Source: Christensenella tenuis
Lineage (GTDB): Bacteria; Bacillota; Clostridia; Christensenellales; Christensenellaceae
DNA length: 64,000 nt
Reading direction: 5' to 3'
NCBI RefSeq assembly: GCF_014287795.1
Contig: NZ_JACOON010000004.1
Coordinates: 124,001-188,000 of the forward strand
The stretch's first letter is position 1; each line of letters opens with the position of its first letter. This document shows, in pieces, positions 1 through 8,642 of the stretch. Under the pieces are notes generated by a model that was given only the letters and a program-made list of their open reading frames with translations, did no database searches and was not told the DNA's origin. The position numbers were made by a program, and so were the translations under genes.

Positions 1-1010
1 TCAAACAGATTTCCGAACTGAGCGGCGTTTCCCGTGGAACGGTGGACCGCGTCCTCAATGGGCGCGGGCATGTTTCGCCGGAAAAGGAACGGCTGGTACG
101 CAGCATTGCCGAGCAGGTAGGCTATACGCCAAACCGCGCGGGCAAAGCGCTGGCCGCACGTAAAAAATCATACAGCATCTGCGTGCTTTTGGCCAGTGAA
201 GGCAATCCTTTCTTCAGCGAGGTAATCCGCGGCGTACGCGAGGCCGAGCGCGAGCTTCACGATTATGGCGTGAAGGTGGTGCTGCGCACCCTCAAGGGCT
301 ACGATGTTTCCGCACAGGTTTCCGCAATGGAAGAACTGGGCAAGGATGCCAGCGCGCTTATCCTAAATCCCATTAACGATCCTGCCGTTGCAGAAAAAAT
401 CAACGCCCTTTCTGACCGTGGTGTGCAAGTGTATACGGTCAATACGGATATTGGGGATTGCCGCCGCCTGTGTTATGTGGGCAGCGATTATTTTGAGGGT
501 GGCCGTATTGCCTGCGGCATGCTCGGGCTGCTTACGGGCGGCGTTGCAAACGTGGGCATTCTGACAGGCTCGGTGCATATCCTCGGGCATAAACAACGTA
601 TCGACGGTTTTTTGGATGTCATGTATAGTAAATACCCCCGCTTCCGTTTTTTATCCATCATGGAGACCGAGGACGATGATATGATCGGCTTCGAAAGCAC
701 GCGCAAAATGCTGACGGATTTTCCCGAAATTGATACGATTTTCCTTGCCGCCGCAGGCGTATATGGCGCGTGCCGTGCAGTGCAGTCATTCCTGCCCGGG
801 CGCAAGCTGCACATCGTTTCTTTTGACCATATCCCACAAACGGGGGAATTGATGCAGGCGGGTCTGATCCACGCGACAATCTGCCAACAGCCGTTTGCCC
901 AGGGGTATGAAGCGGTGAAGCTTGCGTTCAATTCTCTGATGAGCGGCGCTCCTCCCCAGGAACAGCAATATATTGTAAAAAATGAAATTCGTATTTTAGA
1001 AAACCTGTAA
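1..1010 (+). CDS. LacI-family transcriptional regulator (5' end outside window)
   Basis: The open frame runs in from the window edge, so only the first few residues are missing. It opens with a LacI helix-turn-helix (ISELSGVSRGTVDRVLNGRG), followed by the hinge and a periplasmic-binding-protein-like domain of about 270 residues, as in sugar-responsive repressors. The effector is unknown; the SRGTVDRVLNG variant is common in regulators of sugar ABC or utilisation operons. The gene ends in TAA immediately before a strong hairpin terminator, so it is the last gene of its transcript. Family assignment is firm; the regulated genes must lie to the left of the window. Confidence 0.93.
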   Translation, partial: KQISELSGVSRGTVDRVLNGRGHVSPEKERLVRSIAEQVGYTPNRAGKALAARKKSYSICVLLASEGNPFFSEVIRGVREAERELHDYGVKVVLRTLKGYDVSAQVSAMEELGKDASALILNPINDPAVAEKINALSDRGVQVYTVNTDIGDCRRLCYVGSDYFEGGRIACGMLGLLTGGVANVGILTGSVHILGHKQRIDGFLDVMYSKYPRFRFLSIMETEDDDMIGFESTRKMLTDFPEIDTIFLAAAGVYGACRAVQSFLPGRKLHIVSFDHIPQTGELMQAGLIHATICQQPFAQGYEAVKLAFNSLMSGAPPQEQQYIVKNEIRILENL

Positions 1011-1014
1011 CCGC

Positions 1015-1040
1015 AAAAGGCCGCCGAAAGGCGGCCTTTT
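1015..1040 (+). terminator. Rho-independent terminator of the LacI gene
   Basis: An 11-bp perfect stem (AAAAGGCCGCC / GGCGGCCTTTT) closes a GAAA tetraloop five bases after the stop codon. The A-flank and T-tail make it usable on both strands. Confidence 0.9.
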
Positions 1041-1119
1041 GGATTCCTGTTTCCATGCGCTGGGCCCGCGCGAAAATACTCATATTCGCCCCGGCAAGCC
1101 ATCGAATGTAAAAAACATC

Positions 1120-1169
1120 TTGACATGCTATCGGCCACCGATATATAATTCATATATCGGCAACCAATA
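1120..1169 (+). promoter_or_regulatory. Promoter of padR operon with two tandem PadR-type operators
   Basis: TTGACA (1120-1125) and TATAAT (1144-1149) are 18 bp apart. The spacer is filled by the palindrome TATCGG-CCA-CCGATA (1129-1143). A second, slightly degenerate copy, TATCGG-CAA-CCAATA, lies at 1155-1169, 26 bp downstream and just past the -10 box. The layout implies steric repression, most simply by the PadR protein encoded 16 bp further on. Confidence 0.75.
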
Positions 1170-1184
1170 TATTAGGAGGATAGA

Positions 1185-1532
1185 ATGATGCCTGTTGACA
1201 GAAGCTTACTGACCGGAAGCACTACGTTGCTTGTCTTAAAGTTATTGGAAAACAAGGATATGTACGGATATGAAATGATCGAACAGCTTGGGAAACGTTC
1301 CCAAAATGTGTTCGCCCTCAAGGCGGGAACCCTCTATCCCCTGTTGCACGGCCTTGAAAAAAAGGGTATGGTGCAGTCTTACGACAGGGAAGCGGGAGGA
1401 CGGACGCGCAAATACTACAAACTCACAAACGGCGGACGCAAATTGCTCGCGGAAAAGCGGAAAGAGTGGGATATCTTTTCCTCCGCGGTGGCGAGCGTAT
1501 TGAAAGGCGGTGCTCATTGTGAACAAACCTGA
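1185..1532 (+). CDS. PadR-family transcriptional regulator
   Basis: This 115-residue winged-helix protein carries the PadR signature: the region LLVLKLLENKDMYGYEMIEQ, then FALKAGTLYPLLHGLEKKG and GGRTRKYYKLT. PadR proteins are dimeric repressors, usually autoregulated and often controlling a neighbouring membrane or stress gene. Two adjacent ATG codons follow AGGAGGA; the first is taken. Its stop overlaps the start of the membrane gene at 1519, so the two are translationally coupled. Twin operators sit in its own promoter. The inducing signal is unknown. Confidence 0.93.
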   Translation: MMPVDRSLLTGSTTLLVLKLLENKDMYGYEMIEQLGKRSQNVFALKAGTLYPLLHGLEKKGMVQSYDREAGGRTRKYYKLTNGGRKLLAEKRKEWDIFSSAVASVLKGGAHCEQT

Positions 1533-2796
1533 CGGCGTCACCGCCTATATCAAAACTGTCTGCGAACAAATCCGGTGGAAAAAAGCCCGTCCCGCGGTTG
1601 CGGACGAACTGGAAACGCATATCCTCGACCAGCGCGACGCGCTGATCCTCGCGGGAATAGAACCCGGCGCGGCCACAAGCGCCGCCATTGCCGAAATGGG
1701 GGACGCTGTGACGGTCGGGACGATGCTCGACCATTCCTACCGCCCGCGCATCGGCTGGAAAACGCTTGTGTGTATGCTGGCGGTCATCATGTGCAGCTGT
1801 TTGCTCCCGGTTCTGCTTTATCGATCATCAGAATTTGCCAACCTGGCCTATTTTGTGTCAGTCGGTTTATGCGTGGCCATTGCCCTGCCCTTCCTGTTTA
1901 TCGACTTCACTTCGTATGCCAAAATACCGGTGATTTTGCTTTCTGTGCTCATTGCCTGTATCGCGCTGGCGGGTGCGGGCGTAAGCATCTTCTGGAGAAC
2001 GGAGACCGTCGCGGCATACCTGCTGCCCTTCGCCTTCCTGCTGATGCTTTTCCATATGCGTGGCGGAGGATTCCGTAAATTCCTGCGCTGCTGCTTGTTA
2101 TTTATCATCCTGCCCAGTATTGGATACGTCCTGTTTTTTTATTTTCGGTATTACGGATATCTTTCCCCCCGCGCGTGGCTCCTGCTCTCCATCAACCAGT
2201 CGTTCATCATATTTGTCCTGAGCTGCGCGGCGATGATGGCCATTTGCGTGTGCTGCGGCTTTTTCGCGGTCAATAAAAAGAAAGCGCTGCTTACGCTTCT
2301 CATTCCCACGGCAGCCTTTACGGTTCTGTTTCTGCTCTATTCCGCCGAAGCACAATTATACGAATCCCAAGCCGGATTTTCCCAGATGAATCTCATACGG
2401 GAAACGCTGGAAAACGCCGTATTGTTCGGGCAGGGGCATATAGTCGCCGAGGTTTCCACAAATGAGGTCACACGGCTCATCTTCCGGATCGGCTGGCTGC
2501 CGTTCTTTGGCATACTGGCCGCGGGAGCGGGCGTTTACCTGTACCTGCTGAAACAATGTCTCCGCCAGCGGAGCATGCTTGGGCGTTCCCTTTCCCTCAT
2601 GGGGTGGGCGGCGCTCGTAATTCCGACTGTGCTCGGCACGGCAAGCGCGGCGGGCGTGCTTCCGAACGCCTATTCCGTCATTCCCTTTTTATCCATCGAC
2701 TCGTCTATTTATGCAAGCATGGTGCTCGGCCTGCTGTGCAACATCTTCCGCACCGGGGACGTGGTACGCGACCGGATGGTGCACGCGGTCGCCTGA
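1519..2796 (+). CDS. Membrane protein: permease-prefix-like N-terminus fused to FtsW/RodA-like domain
   Basis: About 425 residues. The first 75 are soluble and resemble the permease prefix domain 1 found next to PadR genes (VADELETHILDQRDALILAG). Roughly ten hydrophobic helices follow. The end (AAGVLPNAYSVIPFLS and SIYASMVLGLLCNIFR) matches in outline the last loop and helix of FtsW/RodA/SpoVE glycan polymerases, but the usual PFVSYGG-type motif is altered, so catalysis is doubtful. The GTG at 1519 is preferred because AAAGGCGG lies eight bases upstream; a GTG at 1510 is also in frame. It overlaps padR by 14 bp and is presumably repressed by it. It may respond to envelope stress, which is inference. 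Confidence 0.72.
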   Translation: MNKPDGVTAYIKTVCEQIRWKKARPAVADELETHILDQRDALILAGIEPGAATSAAIAEMGDAVTVGTMLDHSYRPRIGWKTLVCMLAVIMCSCLLPVLLYRSSEFANLAYFVSVGLCVAIALPFLFIDFTSYAKIPVILLSVLIACIALAGAGVSIFWRTETVAAYLLPFAFLLMLFHMRGGGFRKFLRCCLLFIILPSIGYVLFFYFRYYGYLSPRAWLLLSINQSFIIFVLSCAAMMAICVCCGFFAVNKKKALLTLLIPTAAFTVLFLLYSAEAQLYESQAGFSQMNLIRETLENAVLFGQGHIVAEVSTNEVTRLIFRIGWLPFFGILAAGAGVYLYLLKQCLRQRSMLGRSLSLMGWAALVIPTVLGTASAAGVLPNAYSVIPFLSIDSSIYASMVLGLLCNIFRTGDVVRDRMVHAVA

Positions 2797-2813
2797 TTTG
2801 GTTCTGCAAACGG

Positions 2814-2849
2814 AAAATGCCGTCCCCCTGTGCAGGGGACGGCATTTTT
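2814..2849. terminator. Bidirectional terminator between convergent genes
   Basis: GCCGTCCCC pairs with GGGGACGGC around a seven-base loop, with A-rich and T-rich flanks. It serves the FtsW-like gene on the plus strand and the dehydrogenase on the minus strand. Confidence 0.9.
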
Positions 2850-2866
2850 GCGGTGCTGTCTTTCTG

Positions 2867-3691
2867 TCAGAACGACGTCCAGCCGCCGTCCGTGGCGACG
2901 ATACTGCCCGTCATGTGCGTCGCGTCGTCCGAGGCAAGGAACAAAATAGACGCCGCCTGCTCCTCCGCGGCCGCGTCCCGCTTGAGCATGGATTCCGTCT
3001 TTTGTCCCGCCATGGACTGCGCCTCCTCCGGGCTCATGCCCGCCGCCTGCGCTTCCTTTTGTTTTTCCATCACAAACGCATATGCCTCTTCCACCATTGG
3101 CGTTGCCGTGCCTGCCGGGTTCACCGAATTGACGCGGATTCCGTAACGTGCATAATCGAGCGCCAAATTTTTGGTCAGGCCGTTCACGGCATGCTTGGAC
3201 GCCACATAGGCAGGATTCCCCGGGAGTCCCGTCATGCCTGCGATGGACGCGTTGTTCACGATCACCCCGCCGTCTTCCTGCGCCATGAACTGCCGAAGCT
3301 CATATTTGCAGCAGAAAAAAGCGGAATAAAAATTATTGGCCATCGTATACTCCATCTTTTCCCTCGCAAGCTCGGCGGCCGGGGCCGGCTCTCCCATCAC
3401 GCCCGCATTGTTGATGGCAATATCCAGCCTGCCAAACCGCCGCACGCATTCCTCCACCATCTTTTCGGCATTTTCTTCGCAGGAGAGGTCAAGCGGGAGG
3501 AAGACAGCCGTATCGGTTATCCGCCCGACGTCCGCAAGCGTCTTTTTTCCCTCTTCTTCCAACCGGTCCGCAAGCACCAGTTTCGCGCCTTCCGCTGCCG
3601 CGCGCAGGGCGGTTGCCGCGCCAATGCCGCGCGCCGCTCCGGTAATAATCATTACTTTACCTGCAAACCGTTCCGGGAATATCTGTTTCAT
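2867..3691 (-). CDS. SDR-family NAD(P)-dependent oxidoreductase
   Basis: A classical short-chain dehydrogenase of about 274 residues. TGAARGIGAATA is the nucleotide-binding glycine motif, NNAGV follows strand 4, and the catalytic triad appears as the Ser of NNASIAG and the Tyr/Lys of YVASKHA. The C-terminus ends with the usual VATDGGWTSF. The substrate cannot be read from sequence. Two ATGs occur; the one at 3691 has five bases to the GGAGGT ribosome site and the one at 3694 only two. It stands alone between a terminator and the chromate transporter genes. Confidence 0.92.
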   Translation of the reverse strand: MKQIFPERFAGKVMIITGAARGIGAATALRAAAEGAKLVLADRLEEEGKKTLADVGRITDTAVFLPLDLSCEENAEKMVEECVRRFGRLDIAINNAGVMGEPAPAAELAREKMEYTMANNFYSAFFCCKYELRQFMAQEDGGVIVNNASIAGMTGLPGNPAYVASKHAVNGLTKNLALDYARYGIRVNSVNPAGTATPMVEEAYAFVMEKQKEAQAAGMSPEEAQSMAGQKTESMLKRDAAAEEQAASILFLASDDATHMTGSIVATDGGWTSF

Positions 3692-3792
3692 CATACACCT
3701 CCAGTTTTTATATCAAGTATATCATATGTAATCGAGACCTACCCGCCAGGCGCAAAAAAGCTCCCAAAGGCAGGCGCACACGCACAGCTTCC

Positions 3793-4362
3793 TCACAGGC
3801 CGAGCGCCCCGAACAGGAGCAGCCCTATGCCGCCCGAAACGAGCATGACGAGCATCGGGCTCCACTTCCATTTGCGCAGCAAAACCAGCATGCCCGCAAA
3901 GATCCCCGCCGTAGCAAGGCTCATCTGCGTGCTCTCCCCAAATTCGGAGGAACCTGTGAGCGCAATCATCAGGATGGTGCACGCGGAAGCGGCGATCAGC
4001 CCGACCGATGTGGCGCGCAGCCCGGCAAGCACGTCTGTCACGCCCTGGATGCCGCTGTACCTGCGGAACAGGTAATAGAGGATCGTCGCCATCAGCACGC
4101 CCGAAATCACGCACCCGACCGTAGCCACCACCGCCCCGGGCAGGCCCGCGATACGCGTGCCTACGAAGGTAGACGTGTTGACCGCAATGGGGCCGGGCGT
4201 CATCTGCGAAATAGTCAGGATATCCGTCAGCTCGCCATACGTCAGCCAGTGCTGCGTTTCCACAATATATTCCTGGATCAGCGGAATGGTGGCATAGCCC
4301 CCGCCAAAACTGAATAATCCTACCTGAAGGAAATTCACAAAAAGGTTAAACAGCAGTTCCAT
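3793..4362 (-). CDS. Chromate transporter family protein (ChrA half), second gene
   Basis: 189 residues with five to six membrane segments and the CHR motifs FSFGGGYATIPLIQ and SQMTPGPIAVN. Short CHR proteins occur as adjacent pairs that make one antiparallel transporter, exporting chromate or a related oxyanion. The ATG at 4362 has GGAGG six bases upstream and lies 17 bp inside the preceding ChrA gene, so translation is coupled. Transcribed with its partner, divergently from a LysR gene. Confidence 0.92.
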   Translation of the reverse strand: MELLFNLFVNFLQVGLFSFGGGYATIPLIQEYIVETQHWLTYGELTDILTISQMTPGPIAVNTSTFVGTRIAGLPGAVVATVGCVISGVLMATILYYLFRRYSGIQGVTDVLAGLRATSVGLIAASACTILMIALTGSSEFGESTQMSLATAGIFAGMLVLLRKWKWSPMLVMLVSGGIGLLLFGALGL

Positions 4363-4924
4363 CGCGTTTCCTCCTTCTTGAGATAAGGCCCACGGCAAAG
4401 GATACCGCCGCGCTCCCCGCGATCACGAACACCACATTGGCCTGCAAAAAAAATACGAGCACAAAAGATGCGGGCAGCAGGATATTTAACAGGCGGTTCT
4501 TTTCCTGGAAGACCGCGCGCCCCATATCGAGCACCACATCCACAACCAGCGCACACACGCCCGCTTCCATCCCCCGGAGGACCGCGCGGACGATCTGGTT
4601 TTCACTGAACGCGGCATAGAAAAATGAGATTGCCGTCAGGATGATGAGCGGGGGGATGACCGCGCCCACGCAGCCGATCAGAACGCCTTTTTTGCCCGCC
4701 ACGCGGTAGCCCGTAACCGCCGCGAGGTTGACCGCAATGGCCCCGGGGGAAGACTGCGCGCACGCCGCGAGGTCCATCAATTCCTTTTCATCGAACAGGC
4801 CTTTTTTCTGTACATAATATTTCCGAATCATGGGTACGACGACATAACCGCCCCCAAAGGTAAAAGCGCTGATAAACAGGTTGATTCCAAACAGCCATAA
4901 AAGCGATACTTTCTTTTGTTCCAT
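4346..4924 (-). CDS. Chromate transporter family protein (ChrA half), first gene
   Basis: 192 residues with the CHR signatures FTFGGGYVVVPMIRKYYV and AQSSPGAIAVNLA, paired with the overlapping downstream half-transporter. Together they should form a two-polypeptide CHR exporter in the membrane. Upstream in-frame stops force the ATG at 4924, yet the nearest purine run is only one base from it, so initiation may be weak or nearly leaderless. The promoter must lie in the 89 bp shared with the divergent LysR gene. Confidence 0.92.
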   Translation of the reverse strand: MEQKKVSLLWLFGINLFISAFTFGGGYVVVPMIRKYYVQKKGLFDEKELMDLAACAQSSPGAIAVNLAAVTGYRVAGKKGVLIGCVGAVIPPLIILTAISFFYAAFSENQIVRAVLRGMEAGVCALVVDVVLDMGRAVFQEKNRLLNILLPASFVLVFFLQANVVFVIAGSAAVSFAVGLISRRRKRDGTAV

Positions 4925-4953
4925 ACCTCTATTATATGAATTGCACCTTCATA

Positions 4954-4997
4954 AATAAAATGCTATTATTTTATTATATCCATAACTATATTATAAT
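4954..4997. promoter_or_regulatory. Divergent chrA/lysR control region with AT-rich inverted repeat
   Basis: AATAAAAT (4954-4961) and ATTTTATT (4968-4975) form an inverted repeat. A TATAAT at 4992-4997 faces the LysR gene. The position between divergent genes is the usual place for a LysR-type operator; binding by the neighbouring regulator is inferred. Confidence 0.5.
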
Positions 4998-5013
4998 GCA
5001 TTTGGAGGAACCT

Positions 5014-5895
5014 ATGAACCTGCGCCAGCTTTCCATTTTCTGCGCTGTGTGCGAGGAAATGAGCTTTACCCGTGCCGCAAAGCGGCTGTACATGACCCAG
5101 CCCGCCGTATCCCATGTGATCGCCGGGCTTGAACGGGAAACCGGATGTGTGCTGTTTGACCGTATTTCCCGCGGCATCCATCTCACGGGTGCGGGCCGGG
5201 CCTTTTACGAAAAGGCCGCGCGCATTGTGGAACTCATGGGGGACCTTGAGCGCAGCCCCGGAACGCTTGATTTTGCTTCTCCGCTGCGGATCGGCTCGAG
5301 CATCACCATTGCCAACGTATTCCTGCCGGATATCCTGCACACCTTTTCCGCATCCTTCACCGCGCCCGTTTCCGTCAGTGTGGATACCGCCCGCCATAAT
5401 ACGGAGAAGCTGCTCGCCAACGAGATCGACGCCGCGCTGATCGAAGGCGCGGTAACAGACAGCCGCCTCGTTGCACAGCCGTTTTCTTCCTTCTCCATTG
5501 CCGCCGTATGCGCGCCCACCTATCCTATACCGCGTTCCGTCTCTCCCGTCATGCTGGCGCGCGAAACTTTGCTGCTGCGGGAAAAGGGCAGCTCGGTGCG
5601 CGAACTCTTCGACAGCGCGATGATGCTGCACGGCCTTGTTGTGAAGCCCGCGTGGACAAGCGTGGATTCACAGGCGCTCGTGGCCGCAGCGGGAAGCAGC
5701 CTTGGCGTCAGCATCCTTCCCGAAGTGCTCATCGAAAGAGAGCTTGCGGCAGGCGAGCTCGAGCGCGTCCACATCCGTGGGATGCAGCTCAAAAATACAA
5801 ATTACACCGTTTACCACAAAGATAAATACCTTTCCCCACCCCTTGCCGGATTCCTTGAGATCGCCGGGAGGGCCAAAGGAGGCTCCCATAGGTAA
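5014..5895 (+). CDS. LysR-family transcriptional regulator
   Basis: 293 residues. The N-terminal winged helix (MNLRQLSIFCAVCEEMSFTR, then TQPAVSHVIAGLE) is typical of LysR, followed by a two-lobed effector-binding domain. The ATG at 5014 has GGAGG five bases upstream; longer in-frame starts lack a ribosome site. It is divergent from the chrA pair, which LysR-type proteins usually activate in response to a small co-inducer. The co-inducer here is unknown. Confidence 0.93.
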   Translation: MNLRQLSIFCAVCEEMSFTRAAKRLYMTQPAVSHVIAGLERETGCVLFDRISRGIHLTGAGRAFYEKAARIVELMGDLERSPGTLDFASPLRIGSSITIANVFLPDILHTFSASFTAPVSVSVDTARHNTEKLLANEIDAALIEGAVTDSRLVAQPFSSFSIAAVCAPTYPIPRSVSPVMLARETLLLREKGSSVRELFDSAMMLHGLVVKPAWTSVDSQALVAAAGSSLGVSILPEVLIERELAAGELERVHIRGMQLKNTNYTVYHKDKYLSPPLAGFLEIAGRAKGGSHR

Positions 5896-5944
5896 CATCC
5901 CGGCATGTGCATCTTATCCTTTCTTTTCCGCCGTTTACCCGGTG

Positions 5945-5986
5945 AAAAAAGCGTCTTGCCGAAAGCATATGGACGGCGCTTTTTTT
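5945..5986 (+). terminator. Probable terminator after lysR
   Basis: AAAAAAGCG (5945-5953) and CGCTTTTTT (5977-5985) are complementary and followed by T residues, about 50 bases after the stop. The intervening 23 bases make a long loop, so the call is moderate. Confidence 0.5.
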
Positions 5987-6021
5987 ACATCCTATACTGG
6001 GAACGAAAGGGAGTGATACCT

Positions 6022-6885
6022 ATGCTGACCATCGACAGGCTGCAAGTGCGGTACGGAAATAAGACCGCTCTTCTGGTGGACCGCCCGCTTGAGATCGGCG
6101 CGGGAGACCGGATCGGCGTCATCGGCTCGAACGGCGCGGGAAAAACTACGCTTTTAAAAGCGGTGCTCGGCCTCGTGCCCTACCATGGCCGCATCCGCAC
6201 GAAGCTGCGTCCGGAAGATATTTCCGTGCATATGCAACAAAATCATTATGTCGGCACAATGCCTGTGAAACATATCATTTCAGCCATCCTCAACACCGAT
6301 GTGAAAACAGACAAAAAGTTGCGCGGCCTGATTGATTTTTTTGAGTTCAGCGGCTGCATGGACAAAAAATACCCGGCGCTGTCCGGCGGACAAAAGCAGC
6401 GCCTGACAATTATCTTAGTCCTGTACCAGGACGCGCCGCTGACTTTTTTTGACGAAGTGACTTCCGGCCTCGATTTTGAAACGCGGCAGAAGCTGATGGA
6501 AAAGATGCGCGCGTGGTATGCCGGAAAAGAAAGCGCCGTCATGATCGTTTCCCATTACTATGATGAATTGGAACGCCTCGCGGATAAGCTGCTGATTTTA
6601 GACCATGGGCGCGTGGCCGCGTTCGGCAAAACAGATGAGCTGTTCCGCCGTTATTGCGGGCGGGCCGTCGTCACCATTCCCGCAAACGAAAAAAACCGCG
6701 CGCTGACTGCACATATAAAAACGGTCGCCGCGCCCGCGCACCTGCTCGCTTTCCCCTGCGCGGACGAAACAGATGAAGCGCATCTCGCATCACTCTTCAT
6801 CAGGGAAAACATTGACTACCGGCGGAGCGGCACAGATATCGAGATCCTTTACAGCAATGTGCTTTCAGGAGGTGGAGCTTTATGA
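6022..6885 (+). CDS. ABC transporter ATP-binding protein
   Basis: 287 residues with a full ABC cassette: Walker A GSNGAGKTT, a Q-loop region, the signature LSGGQKQRLT, Walker B and D-loop LTFFDEVTSGLD, and the switch His in IVSHYYDE. The shortened sensor region and the partner gene point to an ABC-2 type exporter. Start ATG at 6022 has AAAGGGAG eight bases upstream. It shares an ATGA overlap with the permease gene, so the two form one unit. Substrate unknown. Confidence 0.93.
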   Translation: MLTIDRLQVRYGNKTALLVDRPLEIGAGDRIGVIGSNGAGKTTLLKAVLGLVPYHGRIRTKLRPEDISVHMQQNHYVGTMPVKHIISAILNTDVKTDKKLRGLIDFFEFSGCMDKKYPALSGGQKQRLTIILVLYQDAPLTFFDEVTSGLDFETRQKLMEKMRAWYAGKESAVMIVSHYYDELERLADKLLILDHGRVAAFGKTDELFRRYCGRAVVTIPANEKNRALTAHIKTVAAPAHLLAFPCADETDEAHLASLFIRENIDYRRSGTDIEILYSNVLSGGGAL

Positions 6886-7649
6886 AAAAACTGACCCTGC
6901 GGTTTGTGGGCTACGAACTGCGCAACGCGGTGGGAAACTGGTTTTCCGTCTTCTTCGGCGTGGCGTTCCCTATTCTGATGTCGCTGCTCATTTCAAAAGC
7001 GTTTGCGGGTGAAATGCCCGCGGAATCCGTCCCCGCTTTTGAAACGGGCGTCTTTATTTCCATGAGCCTGGTCGTACCTATGGCGACGCTTCTGATCGGT
7101 TATGCCGCAAACTATTCGCAAGAGCTTGAAAAGGAAGTTCCCCTGCGGCTGCGGCTGTTCGGTTGCCCGGAGGGTGTCCTGCTCGGGGCTAAAATGATTG
7201 CAAACCTCATTTTCGTGACGGCTGCGCTCGCCGTCTATACGGCTGCTGATATCCTGCTCCTGCGCATCGAGCCTCCCGCCGCGGGAAGCGCCCTTTTGCT
7301 GGTCTTCTCCATTTACCTGCTCGCGTTGATCCTGTTTGTGCTGGCGCACGGCGTCGCCACATTGTTCGGCAGGTTCGGCCCGACCTATGCCGTCACCATG
7401 ACGCTGTATTTCGGCTTTATGATTATCTGCGGCCTGATGGGCGTACCGGTAGAGCGCCTGCCCGCAGGCGTGCAGGCCGCCGCCAATGTACTCCCGATGA
7501 CCTATATCGGCAATGATTTTGCCGGGTTCTGGCAAGGCGGTTCCTACGATTTTGGCCCGCTCGTCCTGTCGTTTGCAATCCTCGGCGCAATTTCTTTTGC
7601 CATACTCCTGCTCGGGCTGTGGAAACGGCGCAGGAGGAAAATTTCCTGA
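6882..7649 (+). CDS. ABC-2 type transporter permease
   Basis: 255 residues with six predicted membrane helices in the ABC-2 arrangement (cytoplasmic N-terminus, first helix around residues 20-40, basic tail WKRRRRK). The start overlaps the stop of the ATPase gene as ATGA, which ensures equal synthesis. It should form a dimer with two ATPase subunits and export a lipid, drug or peptide; nothing in the sequence fixes which. Confidence 0.88.
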   Translation: MKKLTLRFVGYELRNAVGNWFSVFFGVAFPILMSLLISKAFAGEMPAESVPAFETGVFISMSLVVPMATLLIGYAANYSQELEKEVPLRLRLFGCPEGVLLGAKMIANLIFVTAALAVYTAADILLLRIEPPAAGSALLLVFSIYLLALILFVLAHGVATLFGRFGPTYAVTMTLYFGFMIICGLMGVPVERLPAGVQAAANVLPMTYIGNDFAGFWQGGSYDFGPLVLSFAILGAISFAILLLGLWKRRRRKIS

Positions 7650-7843
7650 AATACCCTCCTGTGGCACAAGGTGAAAACTTCCGGTTTCTTCGATTCTCCT
7701 CTTACAGAGGAAAACAAAAAAGGCTTCCCCGCCCGGCACAGGAAAAAGCCCCTTCCGCGAGCATACCGGTCCCAAGGTGGCCGAGCGCCCCGGAAACGTT
7801 ACATACAATATCTGGCCGCCGCCCTCCATGGGAGGAAAAACGG

Positions 7844-7888
7844 AAAAAACAAGGGCCGTGCGCTCTTTTGCACGGCCCTTGTTTTTTT
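7844..7888. terminator. Bidirectional terminator between ABC operon and aquaporin gene
   Basis: A 13-bp perfect stem, ACAAGGGCCGTGC with GCACGGCCCTTGT, has an eight-base loop and flanking A6/T7 runs. The preceding stretch 7650-7843 holds no convincing gene. Confidence 0.92.
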
Positions 7889-7897
7889 GTTCCTTCT

Positions 7898-8599
7898 TTA
7901 TGCAAGCTGCTCCTTCTTGCTTTTCACCAGAAATACCCACACAAACGCCGCGACCGCCGCTCCGAGAAGCGGAGCCGCAATGAACAGCCATACCTGTTCC
8001 AGCGCCTGCCCGCCCATAAAGATCGCCGGAGCAAGGCTGCGCGCCGGGTTTACGGATGTGCCCGTCAGCGGGATGCCCATAATATGCACAAAGGCCAGCG
8101 TAAGGCCAATCACGATGCCCGCAACCGAGCCCATTTTCTCCGAAGCGGTCACGCCGAGCACCGTCATCACGAACACAAACGTCAGGATCACTTCCACGAG
8201 GAATGCGCCGCCCATGGAAAGACCGACTGCCGACGCTTCGCCAAAACCGTCCTGGCCAAGGCCCGTCGCCGCGACGCCGCCCAGATCCGCACTGTTTATA
8301 ATAGCCATCAAGATCGCGCTTGCCAGAATTGCGCCAAGCACCTGTGCGATTACATAACCTACAAAATCCTTACCGCTCATACGCTTTGAAAGCAGCATTG
8401 CAAAAGACACCGCCGGGTTGATATGGCAGCCCGAAACGTTCCCAATACAATACGCCATCGCAACGATGGAAAGGCCGAACGCAAGCGCGATGCCAACGAT
8501 TCCGGTCACGCCGCCGATGCCGCCCGAAAGCGCCGCCGTGCCGCAGCCGAACAGCACCAGCACAAACGTACCGATAAATTCCGCAACATACTTTTTCAT
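7898..8599 (-). CDS. aqpZ: Aquaporin (MIP family, AqpZ-like)
   Basis: 233 residues with six transmembrane segments and both half-helix motifs, HINPAVS and SVNPARS. The second motif with its Arg and the following LAPAIF segment resemble water-selective AqpZ more than glycerol facilitators. It should allow water flux across the cytoplasmic membrane. Start ATG at 8599 has GGAGGT seven bases upstream. It lies 43 bp downstream of the HU gene on the same strand and may share its promoter. The subfamily call is by motif only. Confidence 0.9.
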   Translation of the reverse strand: MKKYVAEFIGTFVLVLFGCGTAALSGGIGGVTGIVGIALAFGLSIVAMAYCIGNVSGCHINPAVSFAMLLSKRMSGKDFVGYVIAQVLGAILASAILMAIINSADLGGVAATGLGQDGFGEASAVGLSMGGAFLVEVILTFVFVMTVLGVTASEKMGSVAGIVIGLTLAFVHIMGIPLTGTSVNPARSLAPAIFMGGQALEQVWLFIAAPLLGAAVAAFVWVFLVKSKKEQLA

Positions 8600-8642
8600 C
8601 AATGATACCTCCGGTTCAATGCTCCGATGATTTAAGCACACT

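Noticed and set aside
2711..4075. 454-codon plus-strand frame across the dehydrogenase and ChrA genes
   Set aside because: Overlaps three supported genes or signals, including a strong terminator, and is low-complexity.
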